Assembly: GCA_903831295.1 (NCBI GenBank)
Contig: CAIKXA010000024.1
Coordinates: forward strand, 1 to 35,782
Direction of reading: 5' to 3'
Length of the DNA: 35,782 bases
Source: an uncultured bacterium
GTDB lineage: Bacteria > Planctomycetota > Phycisphaerae > Phycisphaerales > SM1A02
The notes beneath the pieces are model-generated. The model worked only from the letters and a program-made list of their open reading frames with translations, searched no databases and was not told the origin of the DNA. Shown here piece by piece: positions 7,708 through 16,623 of this stretch. Every line of letters begins with the position of its first letter. Positions within the stretch are counted from its first letter, which is position 1. A program made the position numbers and the translations under genes.

Positions 7708-8835
7708 ATGCCTCGAACACCAAAAGAAATTCCGTCCGATCATTGGAAATTGGCCATGACCCGCGGGATTGGTCCTATTGAAGGACGCAATTTGCTCGAG
7801 GCCTTTGGCGGCGCCACGCAAGCGTTGGCGGCTTCGGCCGCGCAATTGTCGCAGGTGTTGCGCCGCGGAGCGGATGAGGTGCGCCGCAACATGGACGCCG
7901 TGGATGTGCAGCGAGAATTTGAGGAGATGGACCGTGAATCTGTCTGTGGAATTTTGCCAGGCGACGCGGATTGGCCTGAACTTTTAAAAACCGCCACCCC
8001 CGAACCGTTGGCTCTGTGGGTGCGCGGCGCGTTCCAAGATGCGGATCGTTTTTCGGTGGCGGTTGTTGGTAGCCGAATATGCACCGCCTATGGATTGGAG
8101 CAGGCGGATCGATTCGCAGGGTGGCTTGCGGAGCAGGGGTTCACGATTATTTCTGGCGGCGCGCGCGGAATTGACGCGGCCGCGCATCGATCGGCGTTGC
8201 GCCATCATGGACGCACCGTGGTGGTGCTTGCGGGTGGTGTTGGTCGTGCGTATCCGCCGGAGCATGCGTCGCTCTTTGATAGCGTGGTTGCCGCTGGCGG
8301 CGTGTTGTGCAGCGAATTTCCAACGTATCACCCAAGTGAGGCTGGCTTGTTTCCGCGGCGAAATCGCATTATCAGCGCGCTGAGTTTGGGAACGCTTCTG
8401 ATCGAGGCGCGGGTGAATTCGGGCGCGCTGATCACGGGTCGCTTGGCGGCGGAAAGTCATGGCCGTGAAGTGATGGCGGTTCCTGGCCGCGTTGATTCGC
8501 CTTCAAGCGAAGGTTGCCACCGCGCAATTCGTGAAGGGTGGGCCGCGTTGGTCACCAATGTCGCGGATGTTTCGCAGCAGTTGAGATCAAGTTCCATGTT
8601 GGTGGCCGGCGCAATGGCAGCGCGTAAAAATTTAGGCGGCGATGTGTTGAATGAAGTCAAGCCAACGGCTGGTGTATTGCAACTTACGCCGGCCATGGAG
8701 CAAGTATTGAAAGCAGCAAGAACAATGCGCTCACTTGATTACGATCAAATATCACAGCAGACAAATTTAGGAATTGCCCAAGTGATGGCCGCGGTCACGC
8801 GCTTGGAGCTTGGAGGGATTCGTTTGAGAAATTAA
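7708..8835 (+). CDS. dprA: DNA-processing protein DprA
   Basis: A 375-residue cytoplasmic protein that loads RecA onto incoming single-stranded DNA during natural transformation. An N-terminal helix-hairpin-like region (GIGPIEGRNLL) leads into the DprA Rossmann fold (about 80-300), with VVGSR, SGGARGIDAAAH, LAGGVGRAYPPEH, FPRRNRIIS and VPGRVDSPSSEG motifs, all standard. The C-terminal 65 residues look like the winged-helix DprA domain 3. ATG 7708 was chosen over GTG 7705 directly before it. It is convergent with mlaE. Together with comEA at 28.3 kb it suggests transformability (inference). Confidence 0.95.
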   Translation: MPRTPKEIPSDHWKLAMTRGIGPIEGRNLLEAFGGATQALAASAAQLSQVLRRGADEVRRNMDAVDVQREFEEMDRESVCGILPGDADWPELLKTATPEPLALWVRGAFQDADRFSVAVVGSRICTAYGLEQADRFAGWLAEQGFTIISGGARGIDAAAHRSALRHHGRTVVVLAGGVGRAYPPEHASLFDSVVAAGGVLCSEFPTYHPSEAGLFPRRNRIISALSLGTLLIEARVNSGALITGRLAAESHGREVMAVPGRVDSPSSEGCHRAIREGWAALVTNVADVSQQLRSSSMLVAGAMAARKNLGGDVLNEVKPTAGVLQLTPAMEQVLKAARTMRSLDYDQISQQTNLGIAQVMAAVTRLELGGIRLRN

Positions 8836-8907
8836 ATCGCCAATCGAAATAGAAAGCATGATGTATGCAGACATTTGGGGATGCTTGGCCGAATTTTTTG
8901 CAGGATA

Positions 8908-8926
8908 TTTGGCGCGTTGCGCCAAA
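8908..8926. terminator. Hairpin between convergent dprA and mlaE
   Basis: TTTGGCGC (8908-8915) pairs with GCGCCAAA (8919-8926), loop GTT. The T tracts on either side are short, so it may be a weak bidirectional terminator. Confidence 0.4.
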
Positions 8927-8928
8927 AT

Positions 8929-9753
8929 TTAGTTCCAGCCAAGCGCGTAGAAAATAGCTGTGAACAAAAGATCCGCCAGCACCACGGAGACAACGGTTTG
9001 CACCACGGTGGCTGTTGTCGCCTTGCCCACGCCCGCGGCGCCGCCCGTAACGCGCAGGCCGTTTTGGCAGGCGATCAAACCTAAAATTAAACCAAACACC
9101 GCGGCTTTCAGAAGGCCTGTGGTGAAGTCGGAAAGTTTCAATTGATCGATTGTGTTTTGCTTGTACAGCTCATAAGGAATGTCCAGAAAGAACACACCCG
9201 CGACGCAACCCATGATCACGCTCATGAGATCCGAAAGTACTGAGAGCAGAACCAAGCTCAGTGTTGTCGCGACCACTCGCGGCACAACTAGAAAGCGAAT
9301 TGGGTCGAGCGCCATGGCTTCAAGCGCCTCAATTTCCTCGCCCACAACCATGGTTCCAAGTTCAGCCGCGATGCTTGCACCGGCGAAACCTGTGAGCACA
9401 ATGGCGGCGATCAGCGGACCAAGTTCACGAAATACAGCGACCGCGATAAGGTTGGCTACTTTGTCGATTTGCCCAAATGTGGCGAGGCTGGGCGAAGTTT
9501 GTAGCGCAAGAATAATTCCGATGCTGCCGGAAACCAGCGACACGATTCCGATACTGCGCACGCCCACGCGATTCATTTGCGCTACTGCCGCAGGAAAGCC
9601 AAATCGAATTTGTCTTTGGAGCAACGATCGTTGCAGCCAGCGAAGTACTTTTCCAGCAAGTAGCGTTAAGCCACCGACTGATTCAAAGACCCCCAACAGT
9701 GTGGCGATCCATTGATCAAGAAGTTTCAACGAGGCGTTCTGGAATCGCGCCAC
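8929..9753 (-). CDS. mlaE: MlaE/YrbE-family ABC transporter permease
   Basis: A 274-residue inner-membrane permease with five to six hydrophobic helices and the MlaE signature around ELGPLIAAIVLTGFAGASIAAE and GEEIEALEAMALDP. MlaE is the membrane component of the Mla system that moves phospholipids between inner and outer membranes with ATPase MlaF and substrate-binding MlaD. Neither mlaF nor mlaD is in the window on this side; they are not downstream, where the convergent dprA lies. Uniquely interesting is its position four bases after a STAS-domain gene and downstream of an RsbW-like kinase gene, suggesting co-expression. Family call is secure; the regulatory link is inference. Confidence 0.92.
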   Translation of the reverse strand: MARFQNASLKLLDQWIATLLGVFESVGGLTLLAGKVLRWLQRSLLQRQIRFGFPAAVAQMNRVGVRSIGIVSLVSGSIGIILALQTSPSLATFGQIDKVANLIAVAVFRELGPLIAAIVLTGFAGASIAAELGTMVVGEEIEALEAMALDPIRFLVVPRVVATTLSLVLLSVLSDLMSVIMGCVAGVFFLDIPYELYKQNTIDQLKLSDFTTGLLKAAVFGLILGLIACQNGLRVTGGAAGVGKATTATVVQTVVSVVLADLLFTAIFYALGWN

Positions 9754-9757
9754 AGAA

Positions 9758-10105
9758 TTAAGCCTTCAAAGCTTGTTCGCGATTGTCCACAACTGTGAAG
9801 ACAGTGGTGAGGCGTGCGATTTCAAGAATGCTGCGCACGCGTGGCGATAAATTGCACACGATGAGTTTGATCTTGTTCTTGCGGGTGGTTTGCAGGGCTT
9901 CAATCAAAGTGGCCAAACCGCTTGAATCCATGTAAGGAACATCGGTGAGATCAACAACTAAACGCGCCGGTTTGCCTTTGAGCGCTTCGGTTAATTTTGT
10001 TCGCAGCATTGGAGATCGAGCCATGTCCACGTCGCCCTTTGGGCGCAGAATCATGCCATCGGGAAGGGTTTCGACATCCACTAAAAGTTCGGTTGCTCCT
10101 GACAT
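9758..10105 (-). CDS. STAS-domain protein, anti-sigma-factor antagonist type
   Basis: A 115-residue single STAS domain. The conserved loop MDSSG places a phosphorylatable serine at residue 61, as in SpoIIAA and RsbV, where phosphorylation by the cognate HATPase kinase blocks binding. The length and edges match the family. In the Mla system of proteobacteria a STAS protein, MlaB, is a structural subunit that binds MlaF, so two roles are possible: a sigma-factor partner switch, or an MlaB-like subunit. It sits 49 bases after the RsbW-like kinase gene and only four bases before mlaE. No SD is evident. Which role applies cannot be decided from sequence alone. Confidence 0.9.
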   Translation of the reverse strand: MSGATELLVDVETLPDGMILRPKGDVDMARSPMLRTKLTEALKGKPARLVVDLTDVPYMDSSGLATLIEALQTTRKNKIKLIVCNLSPRVRSILEIARLTTVFTVVDNREQALKA

Positions 10106-10154
10106 GGGTCAGATCTTAGCCGAACTTGTGCGAGGCTGCTTGTGACGCCCTGAA

Positions 10155-10631
10155 TTAAACTTGTAAATTTAGCGTCGCTTTAGGGTCAGAATGCGTGCCC
10201 GAATGTGTGGTGGAGTGAGCGTGGAATTTTTCAACAACTAAACGCATGCCGCCTTCCGGACGCTTTGAAAATTGCACCGTATCCATGAGCGAATGAATCA
10301 GATGGACGCCAAGGCCGCCGGGACGAACATCTTCAAGGTCGCGGCTTTTGAGTTGTTCCAACTCAACATGCGGAGCGAGATCATCCATTTGAATTCGCAA
10401 GCCCTTTGGATTTTGCAGTTCCCACACTGAAATCCAAATATAGCTGTTGGGATCATTTTTATATCCGTGGCGGATGATGTTTGTCAGCGCCTCGTCAATG
10501 GCCAGCGCAATGTGTCCGCATTCTGTTTCATCCAAGCCCGCGCGTGAAGCGAGTTCGCACAACATGGCGCGAACGGGGGCCATAAGTTCTGGACGACTAA
10601 GAATTCGTGTGTGAAGATGAGGTTCGTTCAT
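10155..10631 (-). CDS. RsbW-like serine kinase/anti-sigma factor (HATPase_c)
   Basis: A 158-residue GHKL ATPase. The N-box is EALTN (E47-N51) followed by IIRHGY, and the G2 lid is GGLGVH (105-110). The G1 box is altered: DDLAPH instead of the usual D-x-G-x. Family members phosphorylate a STAS antagonist or bind a sigma factor; the STAS gene follows directly. I place the start at 10631 (MNEPHLHTRIL) since the frame upstream to 10763 encodes a Ser/Pro/Lys-rich stretch with no domain; the longer form is possible. The C-terminal 20 residues are His/Thr/Ser-rich low complexity. No sigma factor gene is in the window, so the downstream target is open. Confidence 0.87.
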   Translation of the reverse strand: MNEPHLHTRILSRPELMAPVRAMLCELASRAGLDETECGHIALAIDEALTNIIRHGYKNDPNSYIWISVWELQNPKGLRIQMDDLAPHVELEQLKSRDLEDVRPGGLGVHLIHSLMDTVQFSKRPEGGMRLVVEKFHAHSTTHSGTHSDPKATLNLQV

Positions 10632-10769
10632 AGGTGGATTGAGTGTGGTCTTGGTGTTGCTCGGACTTGTATGAAGCGGATTTATAATGCGTGATTCATG
10701 ACATGTAGGAAATCCATAAACAGTAGGAGAGAACTTACCGCAGCGCGTTCTTTCCTTATGCATATCCGT

Positions 10770-11195
10770 TCATGAGGCGTTAGAAGTTGAGAGATTTTTA
10801 TCTTTACACCAAAGAACCCATTTTTGCGTGGCTTCCGCGCGCTTACTCGGACTATCGCTCCACCCATAACCAAGCGTGGTGCCGGTAAGTTTCTGCAGGG
10901 ATTGTTGCGCCGCCCAGCGAACCAGCGGATCCTCGCTTTGCAATGCGGGCACGATTTGTGGAACTGTCTTTTCGTTTCCGCTCTCGCCGGCTTTCAGGAC
11001 CGCGTCCATGCGCGTGTTGGCATCAGGGCTTTGCAACTTTGTTGCTGAATCAATCGAACCGCAAGCGCATAGAAGCGCCGCGCAGACCCAACTGGAGCAT
11101 GTTCGTGCTTGGCGCGCGATCCGCGCGGGTGATTTCAAAAAAAGATACGTGTTCGCGCCACTAGAAAATAGGATTTCATTCAAGTGACTATTCAT
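10770..11195 (-). CDS. Small lipoprotein with HEAT-like repeat
   Basis: About 141 residues. The N-terminus has positive charges followed by a hydrophobic run and a likely lipobox LCAC (Cys near residue 46), which would give a lipid-anchored periplasmic or outer-membrane protein. The mature part contains one or two HEAT-type helical repeats ([12 protein letters not shown], then [19 protein letters not shown]), followed by a [15 protein letters not shown] segment. The signal sequence is longer than usual, so the start may be further downstream than 11195. It is divergent from guaA and precedes the RsbW-like gene by 138 bases on the same strand. Function unknown; HEAT repeats usually mediate protein binding. 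Confidence 0.7.
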   Translation of the reverse strand: MNSHLNEILFSSGANTYLFLKSPARIARQARTCSSWVCAALLCACGSIDSATKLQSPDANTRMDAVLKAGESGNEKTVPQIVPALQSEDPLVRWAAQQSLQKLTGTTLGYGWSDSPSKRAEATQKWVLWCKDKNLSTSNAS

Positions 11196-11242
11196 AGTGA
11201 GAGTTGTACCATCAGACGCTCGTAGAATCGAACTTGAAATTA

Positions 11243-11270
11243 CGAAAGACGCAAATCGAAAGACGCAAAT
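11243..11270. repeat. Perfect 14-bp tandem repeat directly before guaA
   Basis: CGAAAGACGCAAAT occurs twice head to tail (11243-11256 and 11257-11270), ending four bases before the guaA ATG. It occupies the leader where an SD would be expected. Confidence 0.9.
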
Positions 11271-11274
11271 TGAA

Positions 11275-12828
11275 ATGACGCTGCAGGCCAAAGACACCAT
11301 TCTTGTTCTTGACTTTGGAAGTCAATATTCACAATTGATCGCACGGCGAGTTCGTGAGGCGGGTGCGTTTAGTTTGTTGGTTGCGCCCAACGAGTCGATT
11401 GAGAAATTGCGCGCACACAATCCCAAAGGCATTATTTTAAGCGGCGGTCCAGCCAGTGTTACCGATGCGGGCGCGCCAGTGTGCGACCCGCGGCTATTTG
11501 AATTGGGCGTTCCAGTGCTTGGCATTTGCTATGGAATGCAATTGGGTTGCCAGTTGCTTGGCAGCCAAGTTGGCAAGGCGCCGGCGCGCGAATATGGCCG
11601 CACCAAATTGCATGTAAAAGTGGGCGATGGACTTCTACAAGGCATATCGTCGCCGGCAACAGTTTGGATGAGCCACGGCGACCAAGTGACGGGGCTTTCG
11701 GAAGATTTTCAAATGCTCGCCAGCACGCCCACTTGTCCGGCGGCCGCGGTGAAGCATCGCACGCAGAAATTTTGGGGCGTTCAATTTCATCCTGAGGTCA
11801 CGCATACTCCTTGCGGCGTTGACATTCTGCGCAACTTCTTGCAAGAGGTGTGCGGTTGCACCGGTAGTTGGGCCATGGCTGATTTTTTGGACGAGGAAGT
11901 GGCGCGTGTGCGCAAGCAAGTTGGCAAAGACCGCGTGATTTGCGGTCTTTCTGGCGGTGTGGATAGCGCTGTTGCCGCCGCGTTGATCGCGCGCGCGGTG
12001 CCAGGGCAAATGACATGCATTTTTGTGGACAACGGGTTGCTGCGCAAGAACGAGCGCGACTTGGTGGAGAGCGCGTTTCGCCACCACTTTGATGTTGAAT
12101 TAAAAGTGGTCGATGCGCGCAAGGAATTTTTGAATGACCTCGCGGGCATAGAAGACCCGCAGGAAAAACGCCGTCGCATTGGACATCGTTTCATTGATGT
12201 CTTTCAACGCGCCGCCAAAGAAGTGCGCGGCGGCGTGAAATTTTTAGCGCAGGGAACACTGTATCCAGATCGGATTGAGAGCGGCCAAAGCCACGCCGGC
12301 ACCGCGGCCAGCATTAAGTTGCATCACAACGTGGGCGGCCTTCCTGAAGATTTAGGTTTTGAATTAGTGGAGCCGCTCAGGGATTTATTCAAGGACGAGG
12401 TGCGCAGCTTGGGCGAGGTGCTTGGTCTGCCGTCCGCGTTGGTTTGGCGCCATCCGTTTCCAGGACCAGGTCTTGCCGTTCGCATTATTGGCGATGTCAC
12501 CGAGGAACGTTTGGCGCTTTTGCGCGAGTGCGATTTTATTTTGCTGGAGGAAATTCACGCCGCGAATTTGTACCGCACCACCAGCCAGGTGTTCGCGGTG
12601 TTGTTGCCAGTTCGAAGCGTTGGCGTGATGGGTGATGGAAGAACCTACGATTCAGTCGTTGGTATTCGCGCGGTTGAATCCAGCGATTTCATGACCGCCG
12701 ACTTCTGCCGCTTGCCCTGGGAAGTTTTGGCACGCGTGTCCAGCCGAATTGTGAACGAAGTGCGCGGCGTGAATCGTGTTGTCTATGACATCAGCACCAA
12801 GCCGCCAGCCACGATTGAGTGGGAGTAG
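11275..12828 (+). CDS. guaA: GMP synthase (glutamine-hydrolysing)
   Basis: A 517-residue cytoplasmic enzyme making GMP from XMP, ATP and glutamine. The N-terminal class I glutamine amidotransferase has nucleophile Cys85 in GICYGMQ and partners His172 and Glu174 in HPEVTHT. The ATP pyrophosphatase P-loop SGGVDS is at 226-231. The C-terminal dimerisation domain ends with KPPATIEWE, the normal C-terminus. The open frame reaches back to 11197, but ATG 11275 ([17 protein letters not shown]) fits the family; a tandem repeat lies just before it. It is divergent from the HEAT lipoprotein and is followed after three bases by the phosphoesterase gene, so the two are likely co-transcribed. Confidence 0.97.
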   Translation: MTLQAKDTILVLDFGSQYSQLIARRVREAGAFSLLVAPNESIEKLRAHNPKGIILSGGPASVTDAGAPVCDPRLFELGVPVLGICYGMQLGCQLLGSQVGKAPAREYGRTKLHVKVGDGLLQGISSPATVWMSHGDQVTGLSEDFQMLASTPTCPAAAVKHRTQKFWGVQFHPEVTHTPCGVDILRNFLQEVCGCTGSWAMADFLDEEVARVRKQVGKDRVICGLSGGVDSAVAAALIARAVPGQMTCIFVDNGLLRKNERDLVESAFRHHFDVELKVVDARKEFLNDLAGIEDPQEKRRRIGHRFIDVFQRAAKEVRGGVKFLAQGTLYPDRIESGQSHAGTAASIKLHHNVGGLPEDLGFELVEPLRDLFKDEVRSLGEVLGLPSALVWRHPFPGPGLAVRIIGDVTEERLALLRECDFILLEEIHAANLYRTTSQVFAVLLPVRSVGVMGDGRTYDSVVGIRAVESSDFMTADFCRLPWEVLARVSSRIVNEVRGVNRVVYDISTKPPATIEWE

Positions 12829-12831
12829 TTC

Positions 12832-13893
12832 ATGTTCGATGTGATCGGCGATGTGCATGGACATGCGGACGAATTAGAGGATTTGCTGCAACTTTTGGGC
12901 TATCAGAAGAAGTCCGGCGTGTATCGCCACGCCAATCGTACGGTGATTTTTCTTGGGGATTGGATTGATCGCGGTCCAAAGATTCGTCAAACTCTTGAAG
13001 TTGTACGCGCCATGGTGGAAGCCAACACCGCGCGCGCCGTGATTGGTAATCATGAACTAAACGCCTTGGCGTGGGCCACGCCACGCATGGCGCTTGAAAC
13101 GTCTGCTGATTCGGCAAGTCGCGCAACAAGCAGCGCTTCATGCGTTGCCAATTCAAACGCTCAGCAGAATCTCGCGGATGCGCCGTATCAATGGTGCCGT
13201 TCGCACACGGAAAAAAATCGGCGCATTCATCAGGCTACGTTGGAGCAACTTTCCGCGACGGAATTGTCCGAGTGGTTGAATTGGTTTCGTGGAATTCCGT
13301 GGTGGCTTGACTTGGGTGGGTTGCGCTGCGTGCACGCGTGTTGGGACAACGCGCAAATACAAGTTCTTACGAATGCCTTCGGCAATTCGTGGAGCGCCAC
13401 GGATGAAATTATCCGCGCCGCGCATGAGTATGGAACTCCCGTGGCCGACGCCACAGAATGTATTTTGAAAGGCCCAGAAATTGCGTTGCCCAAAGGCTGC
13501 ACTCTCCCGGATCCTGAGGGTTTCGCGCGCAAGGTGATTCGCACGCGGTGGTTTGGCGATGCGCAGGCGTTGACCTACGCGGACTTGTCGTTTCCAAAGC
13601 GCGCTGGTGTTCCACTGGATTTGCTACCAGTTGGAATGGCAAGCCACGCGCTGCGATATGGCGCAGATGAACCGCCTGTATGCATTGGGCATTACTGGAT
13701 TCCGGCCACGGAGGATCCCAAACCTTTAGCGCCAAATGTGGCATGCGTTGATTATTCCGTGGCGCGTGGCGGCCGATTGATGGCGTATCGATGGAGCGGC
13801 GAAAAAGTATTGGCGAAAGAGCATTTTGTGTGGGTTCCTGCGCGGCTTGAAGATGCGCAAAAAAAATCGCAACAAGAAAATATCATTCGGTAG
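12832..13893 (+). CDS. PPP-type metallophosphoesterase
   Basis: A 353-residue calcineurin-like phosphoesterase. Metal-binding motifs are GDVHGH (6-11), GDWIDRG (42-48) and GNHE (72-75), with later histidines such as CVHACW near 166. This is the bacterial PPP group that includes protein Ser/Thr phosphatases, diadenosine tetraphosphatase ApaH and PrpE. The middle region (about 88-140) is a Ser/Ala/Gln-rich insertion compared with the short ApaH or PrpE types, so substrate cannot be named. It starts three bases after guaA and ends nine bases before the aminotransferase, so it could be co-transcribed with either. Given FHA and partner-switch genes nearby, a phosphoprotein phosphatase is an attractive but unproven idea. 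Confidence 0.85.
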   Translation: MFDVIGDVHGHADELEDLLQLLGYQKKSGVYRHANRTVIFLGDWIDRGPKIRQTLEVVRAMVEANTARAVIGNHELNALAWATPRMALETSADSASRATSSASCVANSNAQQNLADAPYQWCRSHTEKNRRIHQATLEQLSATELSEWLNWFRGIPWWLDLGGLRCVHACWDNAQIQVLTNAFGNSWSATDEIIRAAHEYGTPVADATECILKGPEIALPKGCTLPDPEGFARKVIRTRWFGDAQALTYADLSFPKRAGVPLDLLPVGMASHALRYGADEPPVCIGHYWIPATEDPKPLAPNVACVDYSVARGGRLMAYRWSGEKVLAKEHFVWVPARLEDAQKKSQQENIIR

Positions 13894-13902
13894 GATCATG
13901 GC

Positions 13903-15396
13903 ATGACGCCCGCGAACCCGATTGCGAATGTTGGCAACAAGACGCAAGAAACTGGCAATGCGCATAGCCATCAAGACATGCTCGCGCAGTTGTTGTCGCC
14001 GTTGGCTCAGAACGATCATGTGCGAGGAGCGATTGATGTCATCCTGAATCAGATGCAACTGTCGTCGCAAGAATTAACCTGCGCCAAGCCGGCCACGCAG
14101 ACTGGCAGTGAAACATTGCACGCATGGATGGACCGCGCCAAGGCTGTGCGTTCGCGGGGCGGATATTTTCCGTACATCGGTAGTGGTCGCGGTCGTGGCG
14201 CGTTGGTGGAATTGATCGATGGCAGCGTGAAGTGGGACATGATCAATGGAATTGGCGTGCACATGTTTGGACGCGGCGACGCCGGCGTGACGCGCGCGTG
14301 CATGGAGGCCGCGCTGGCCGATGTGGTGATGGAAGGCAATTTGCAATTTAACGCGGATAGCGTTGCGTTTGCGGAATTACTGATCAAAGAGGCGTCGCGC
14401 GCCAGCGCGCTGCACTATTGCTTTGTCACAAATTCTGGTTGCATGGCCAATGAGGCCGCGCTGAAAGTGTGCCAGCAAAAACGCCAAGGCGCGCCGCGCG
14501 TAATCGCCTTCAGTGATTGCTTCATGGGTCGCAGTGTGGCCATGAGCCAAATTGGAGACGAGCCTGGATATCGCCAAGGTCTTACGCAAAATATTTTGGT
14601 GGATTACATTCCGTTTTACAACGCCGACTTGGGCGAACGCAGCACCGAGATGGCGTTGTGGCATTTGCAGGAGTGCATTCGACGCTATCCAGGGCAACAT
14701 TCGTGCTTTGTGTTTGAACTTGTGCAGGGCGAGGGCGGCTTCAATGTGGCGCCGCGGGAATTTTTTGTTGCGCTGATGCAGGCGTGCAAGGCCGCTGGAA
14801 TTCCTGTGTGGGACGATGAGGTTCAAACCTTTGGCCGCACCGAAAGCATGTTCGCCTTTGAGGCTCTGGGTCTGGGTGAATTCATCGACGTTGTGTCGAT
14901 TGGAAAAATTAGCCAAGCGTGCGCGTGCTTGTACACGGCGGACATGAATCCCAAGGCCGGGCTTTTAAGCGGAACGTTCAGTGCCAGTGTTACGTCGTTA
15001 CATGCGGGGCTTTCTATTTTGTCGCGCCTGCGCGATGGCGGCTATTACGGCGCAAATGGGCGCATTGCCAACTTGCATGCGGCCTTCCGCACCAAAGCGA
15101 ATGACTTAGTGAAGCGACGCGGCGAATTCTTTCCCGCGGTGAAGAAGCCATTTGGCCGCGAAAGCAAGAACTTTGTCAGTGGAGTTGGGGGCATGATGCG
15201 CTTGACGCCATTTGGTGGCGACAAGGATCGCATTGCCAAACTGTTGCAAAATCTTTTTGAAGATGGCGTGATCGCGTTCATGTGCGGACACGGTCCGCAC
15301 CACTTGCGATTCTTGCCGCCGATTGGCGTGATGACGCCCGAGGATTTTGATCCCGTGTTTGAAATTTTGGAAAAGTCCCTGCAGCGGAGCGCATAA
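13903..15396 (+). CDS. Class III PLP aminotransferase, likely AstC-like (succinylornithine/acetylornithine type)
   Basis: A 497-residue fold-type I aminotransferase. The PLP lysine is K335 (VVSIGKIS); DDEVQTFGRT (304-313) gives the Asp that contacts the pyridine nitrogen; TNSGCMANEAAL and QGEGGF are also standard. At about 90 residues longer than E. coli AstC (406) it has an N-terminal extension (about 1-70), part of it Gln/Asn-rich. Substrate is inferred from position: it directly precedes astA (stop 15394-15396, next ATG 15397) and astD, so succinylornithine to succinylglutamate semialdehyde is the likely reaction. Lysine, ornithine or GABA remain possible. No symbol is assigned because the sequence differs noticeably from proteobacterial AstC. 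Confidence 0.85.
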   Translation: MTPANPIANVGNKTQETGNAHSHQDMLAQLLSPLAQNDHVRGAIDVILNQMQLSSQELTCAKPATQTGSETLHAWMDRAKAVRSRGGYFPYIGSGRGRGALVELIDGSVKWDMINGIGVHMFGRGDAGVTRACMEAALADVVMEGNLQFNADSVAFAELLIKEASRASALHYCFVTNSGCMANEAALKVCQQKRQGAPRVIAFSDCFMGRSVAMSQIGDEPGYRQGLTQNILVDYIPFYNADLGERSTEMALWHLQECIRRYPGQHSCFVFELVQGEGGFNVAPREFFVALMQACKAAGIPVWDDEVQTFGRTESMFAFEALGLGEFIDVVSIGKISQACACLYTADMNPKAGLLSGTFSASVTSLHAGLSILSRLRDGGYYGANGRIANLHAAFRTKANDLVKRRGEFFPAVKKPFGRESKNFVSGVGGMMRLTPFGGDKDRIAKLLQNLFEDGVIAFMCGHGPHHLRFLPPIGVMTPEDFDPVFEILEKSLQRSA

Positions 15397-16623
15397 ATGT
15401 TTCTCATTCGACAAGCCACACTTGAAGATCTTCCAACACTGTTGAAGTTGGCCAAGATGGTGCACTTTCTCAATCTGCCCGCGGACCGCGACATCATCGC
15501 CACCAAGATCAATCGAAGTCGATTGAGTTTTGCGGAGCGGCAAGATGACCCGCGCCATAGGCAATTCATGTTTGTGTTGGAGGACAGCGAAACTGGAAAC
15601 GTGATCGGCACCAGCGCCGCCATCTCATGCATTAGTTGGAAAGGGTGGCCGCATGTTTTTCTGGAGGTGAAGAAGCGCCATTTCTACTCCAATGATTTGC
15701 AGCAGGGACAAAGCCATGTCACTTTGGAGTTTGGCACCGACGAAAGTGGTCCCAGCGAAGTGGGCGGTTTGATTTTGGCTCCGGGCTACCGCGGCCACAA
15801 GGAAAAACTTGGCTCGCTGTTGTCGCTGATTCGATTTCACTTCATTGGCTTGCACAAAAAGTGGTTTGCGCAGCGAATTTTGGCTGAATTAATGGGGCCA
15901 GTCACGCCCGATAGCCGCACGTTGTTGTGGGAATATCTGGGGCGGCGTTTTATAAATCTGTCCTACCAAGAGGCGGATTTATTTTGCCAGCATTCAAAAG
16001 AGTTCATGACCAACTTGTGGCCGCGTGGCGAAATCTTTGCCAGCATTCTTCCGCCAGACGCGCGCGCCTTGATTGGAAAAGTTGGCGAGGAGACATTGGC
16101 GGCCAAAGGCATGCTTGATCGGCAACACTTTCATGTGACCACGCATGTGGACCCATTTGACGGCGGACCATACTTGGAAGCCGATCGGGATTCCATTCCC
16201 ATGGTGCGCGACACCAAGGAATATAAGTTGCTCGCGTTTGCCAAGCGGGAGTCCGGCGTGATGGCGTTTGTAAGCCACAGCAGCAAAGAGCATGGATTCC
16301 GCGCGGTGCGAACTCGCTGTCAAATACGATCTGGCGGCGTGGAAATTTCTAAGGCGGCCGCTGACACAATTCATGCGCGCGAAGGGGAGAGGGTTGGTGT
16401 TTCGTTTCACGCGGAGCATTCAAGCAAGAGCGCGGCGAAGGGCGCTGCGAAGAGCGGCGAAAAAATCGCGCTGATAAATTCAGGCAAGTCATCAGGCAAG
16501 TCATCAGGCAAGTCATCAGGCAAGGCTTCTGACAAGTCAGCGAGCAAGTCATCACGCGCAGGCGCGGGCAAAAAATCGCGCGCCGCGGTTTCCAAAGGTC
16601 GAAAAAATTCACGTGGCAACTGA
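15397..16623 (+). CDS. astA: Arginine/ornithine N-succinyltransferase with Lys/Ser-rich tail
   Basis: A 408-residue GNAT-fold enzyme that transfers succinyl from succinyl-CoA to the alpha-amino group of arginine or ornithine, first step of the AST pathway. Family motifs include FLIRQATLEDLPTLLKLA, the acyl-CoA region LILAPGYRGHKEKLG and HVDPFDGGPYLEADRD. The catalytic core ends near residue 345, as in proteobacterial AstA. A tail of about 60 residues follows, made almost wholly of Ser, Lys, Gly and Ala, including repeated SGKS units encoded by 12-bp repeats at 16480-16551; the tail resembles histone-H1-like nucleic-acid-binding tails. The start abuts the stop of the aminotransferase, and its 3' end overlaps astD by 11 bases. 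Confidence 0.93.
   Translation: MFLIRQATLEDLPTLLKLAKMVHFLNLPADRDIIATKINRSRLSFAERQDDPRHRQFMFVLEDSETGNVIGTSAAISCISWKGWPHVFLEVKKRHFYSNDLQQGQSHVTLEFGTDESGPSEVGGLILAPGYRGHKEKLGSLLSLIRFHFIGLHKKWFAQRILAELMGPVTPDSRTLLWEYLGRRFINLSYQEADLFCQHSKEFMTNLWPRGEIFASILPPDARALIGKVGEETLAAKGMLDRQHFHVTTHVDPFDGGPYLEADRDSIPMVRDTKEYKLLAFAKRESGVMAFVSHSSKEHGFRAVRTRCQIRSGGVEISKAAADTIHAREGERVGVSFHAEHSSKSAAKGAAKSGEKIALINSGKSSGKSSGKSSGKASDKSASKSSRAGAGKKSRAAVSKGRKNSRGN
16480..16551 (+). repeat. Six 12-bp tandem repeats in the astA tail
   Basis: Unit TCAGGCAAGTCA (Ser-Gly-Lys-Ser): three exact copies from 16480 to 16515, then three degenerate copies to 16551. Units keep the reading frame, so copy-number change would lengthen or shorten the tail without frameshift. 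Confidence 0.92.
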
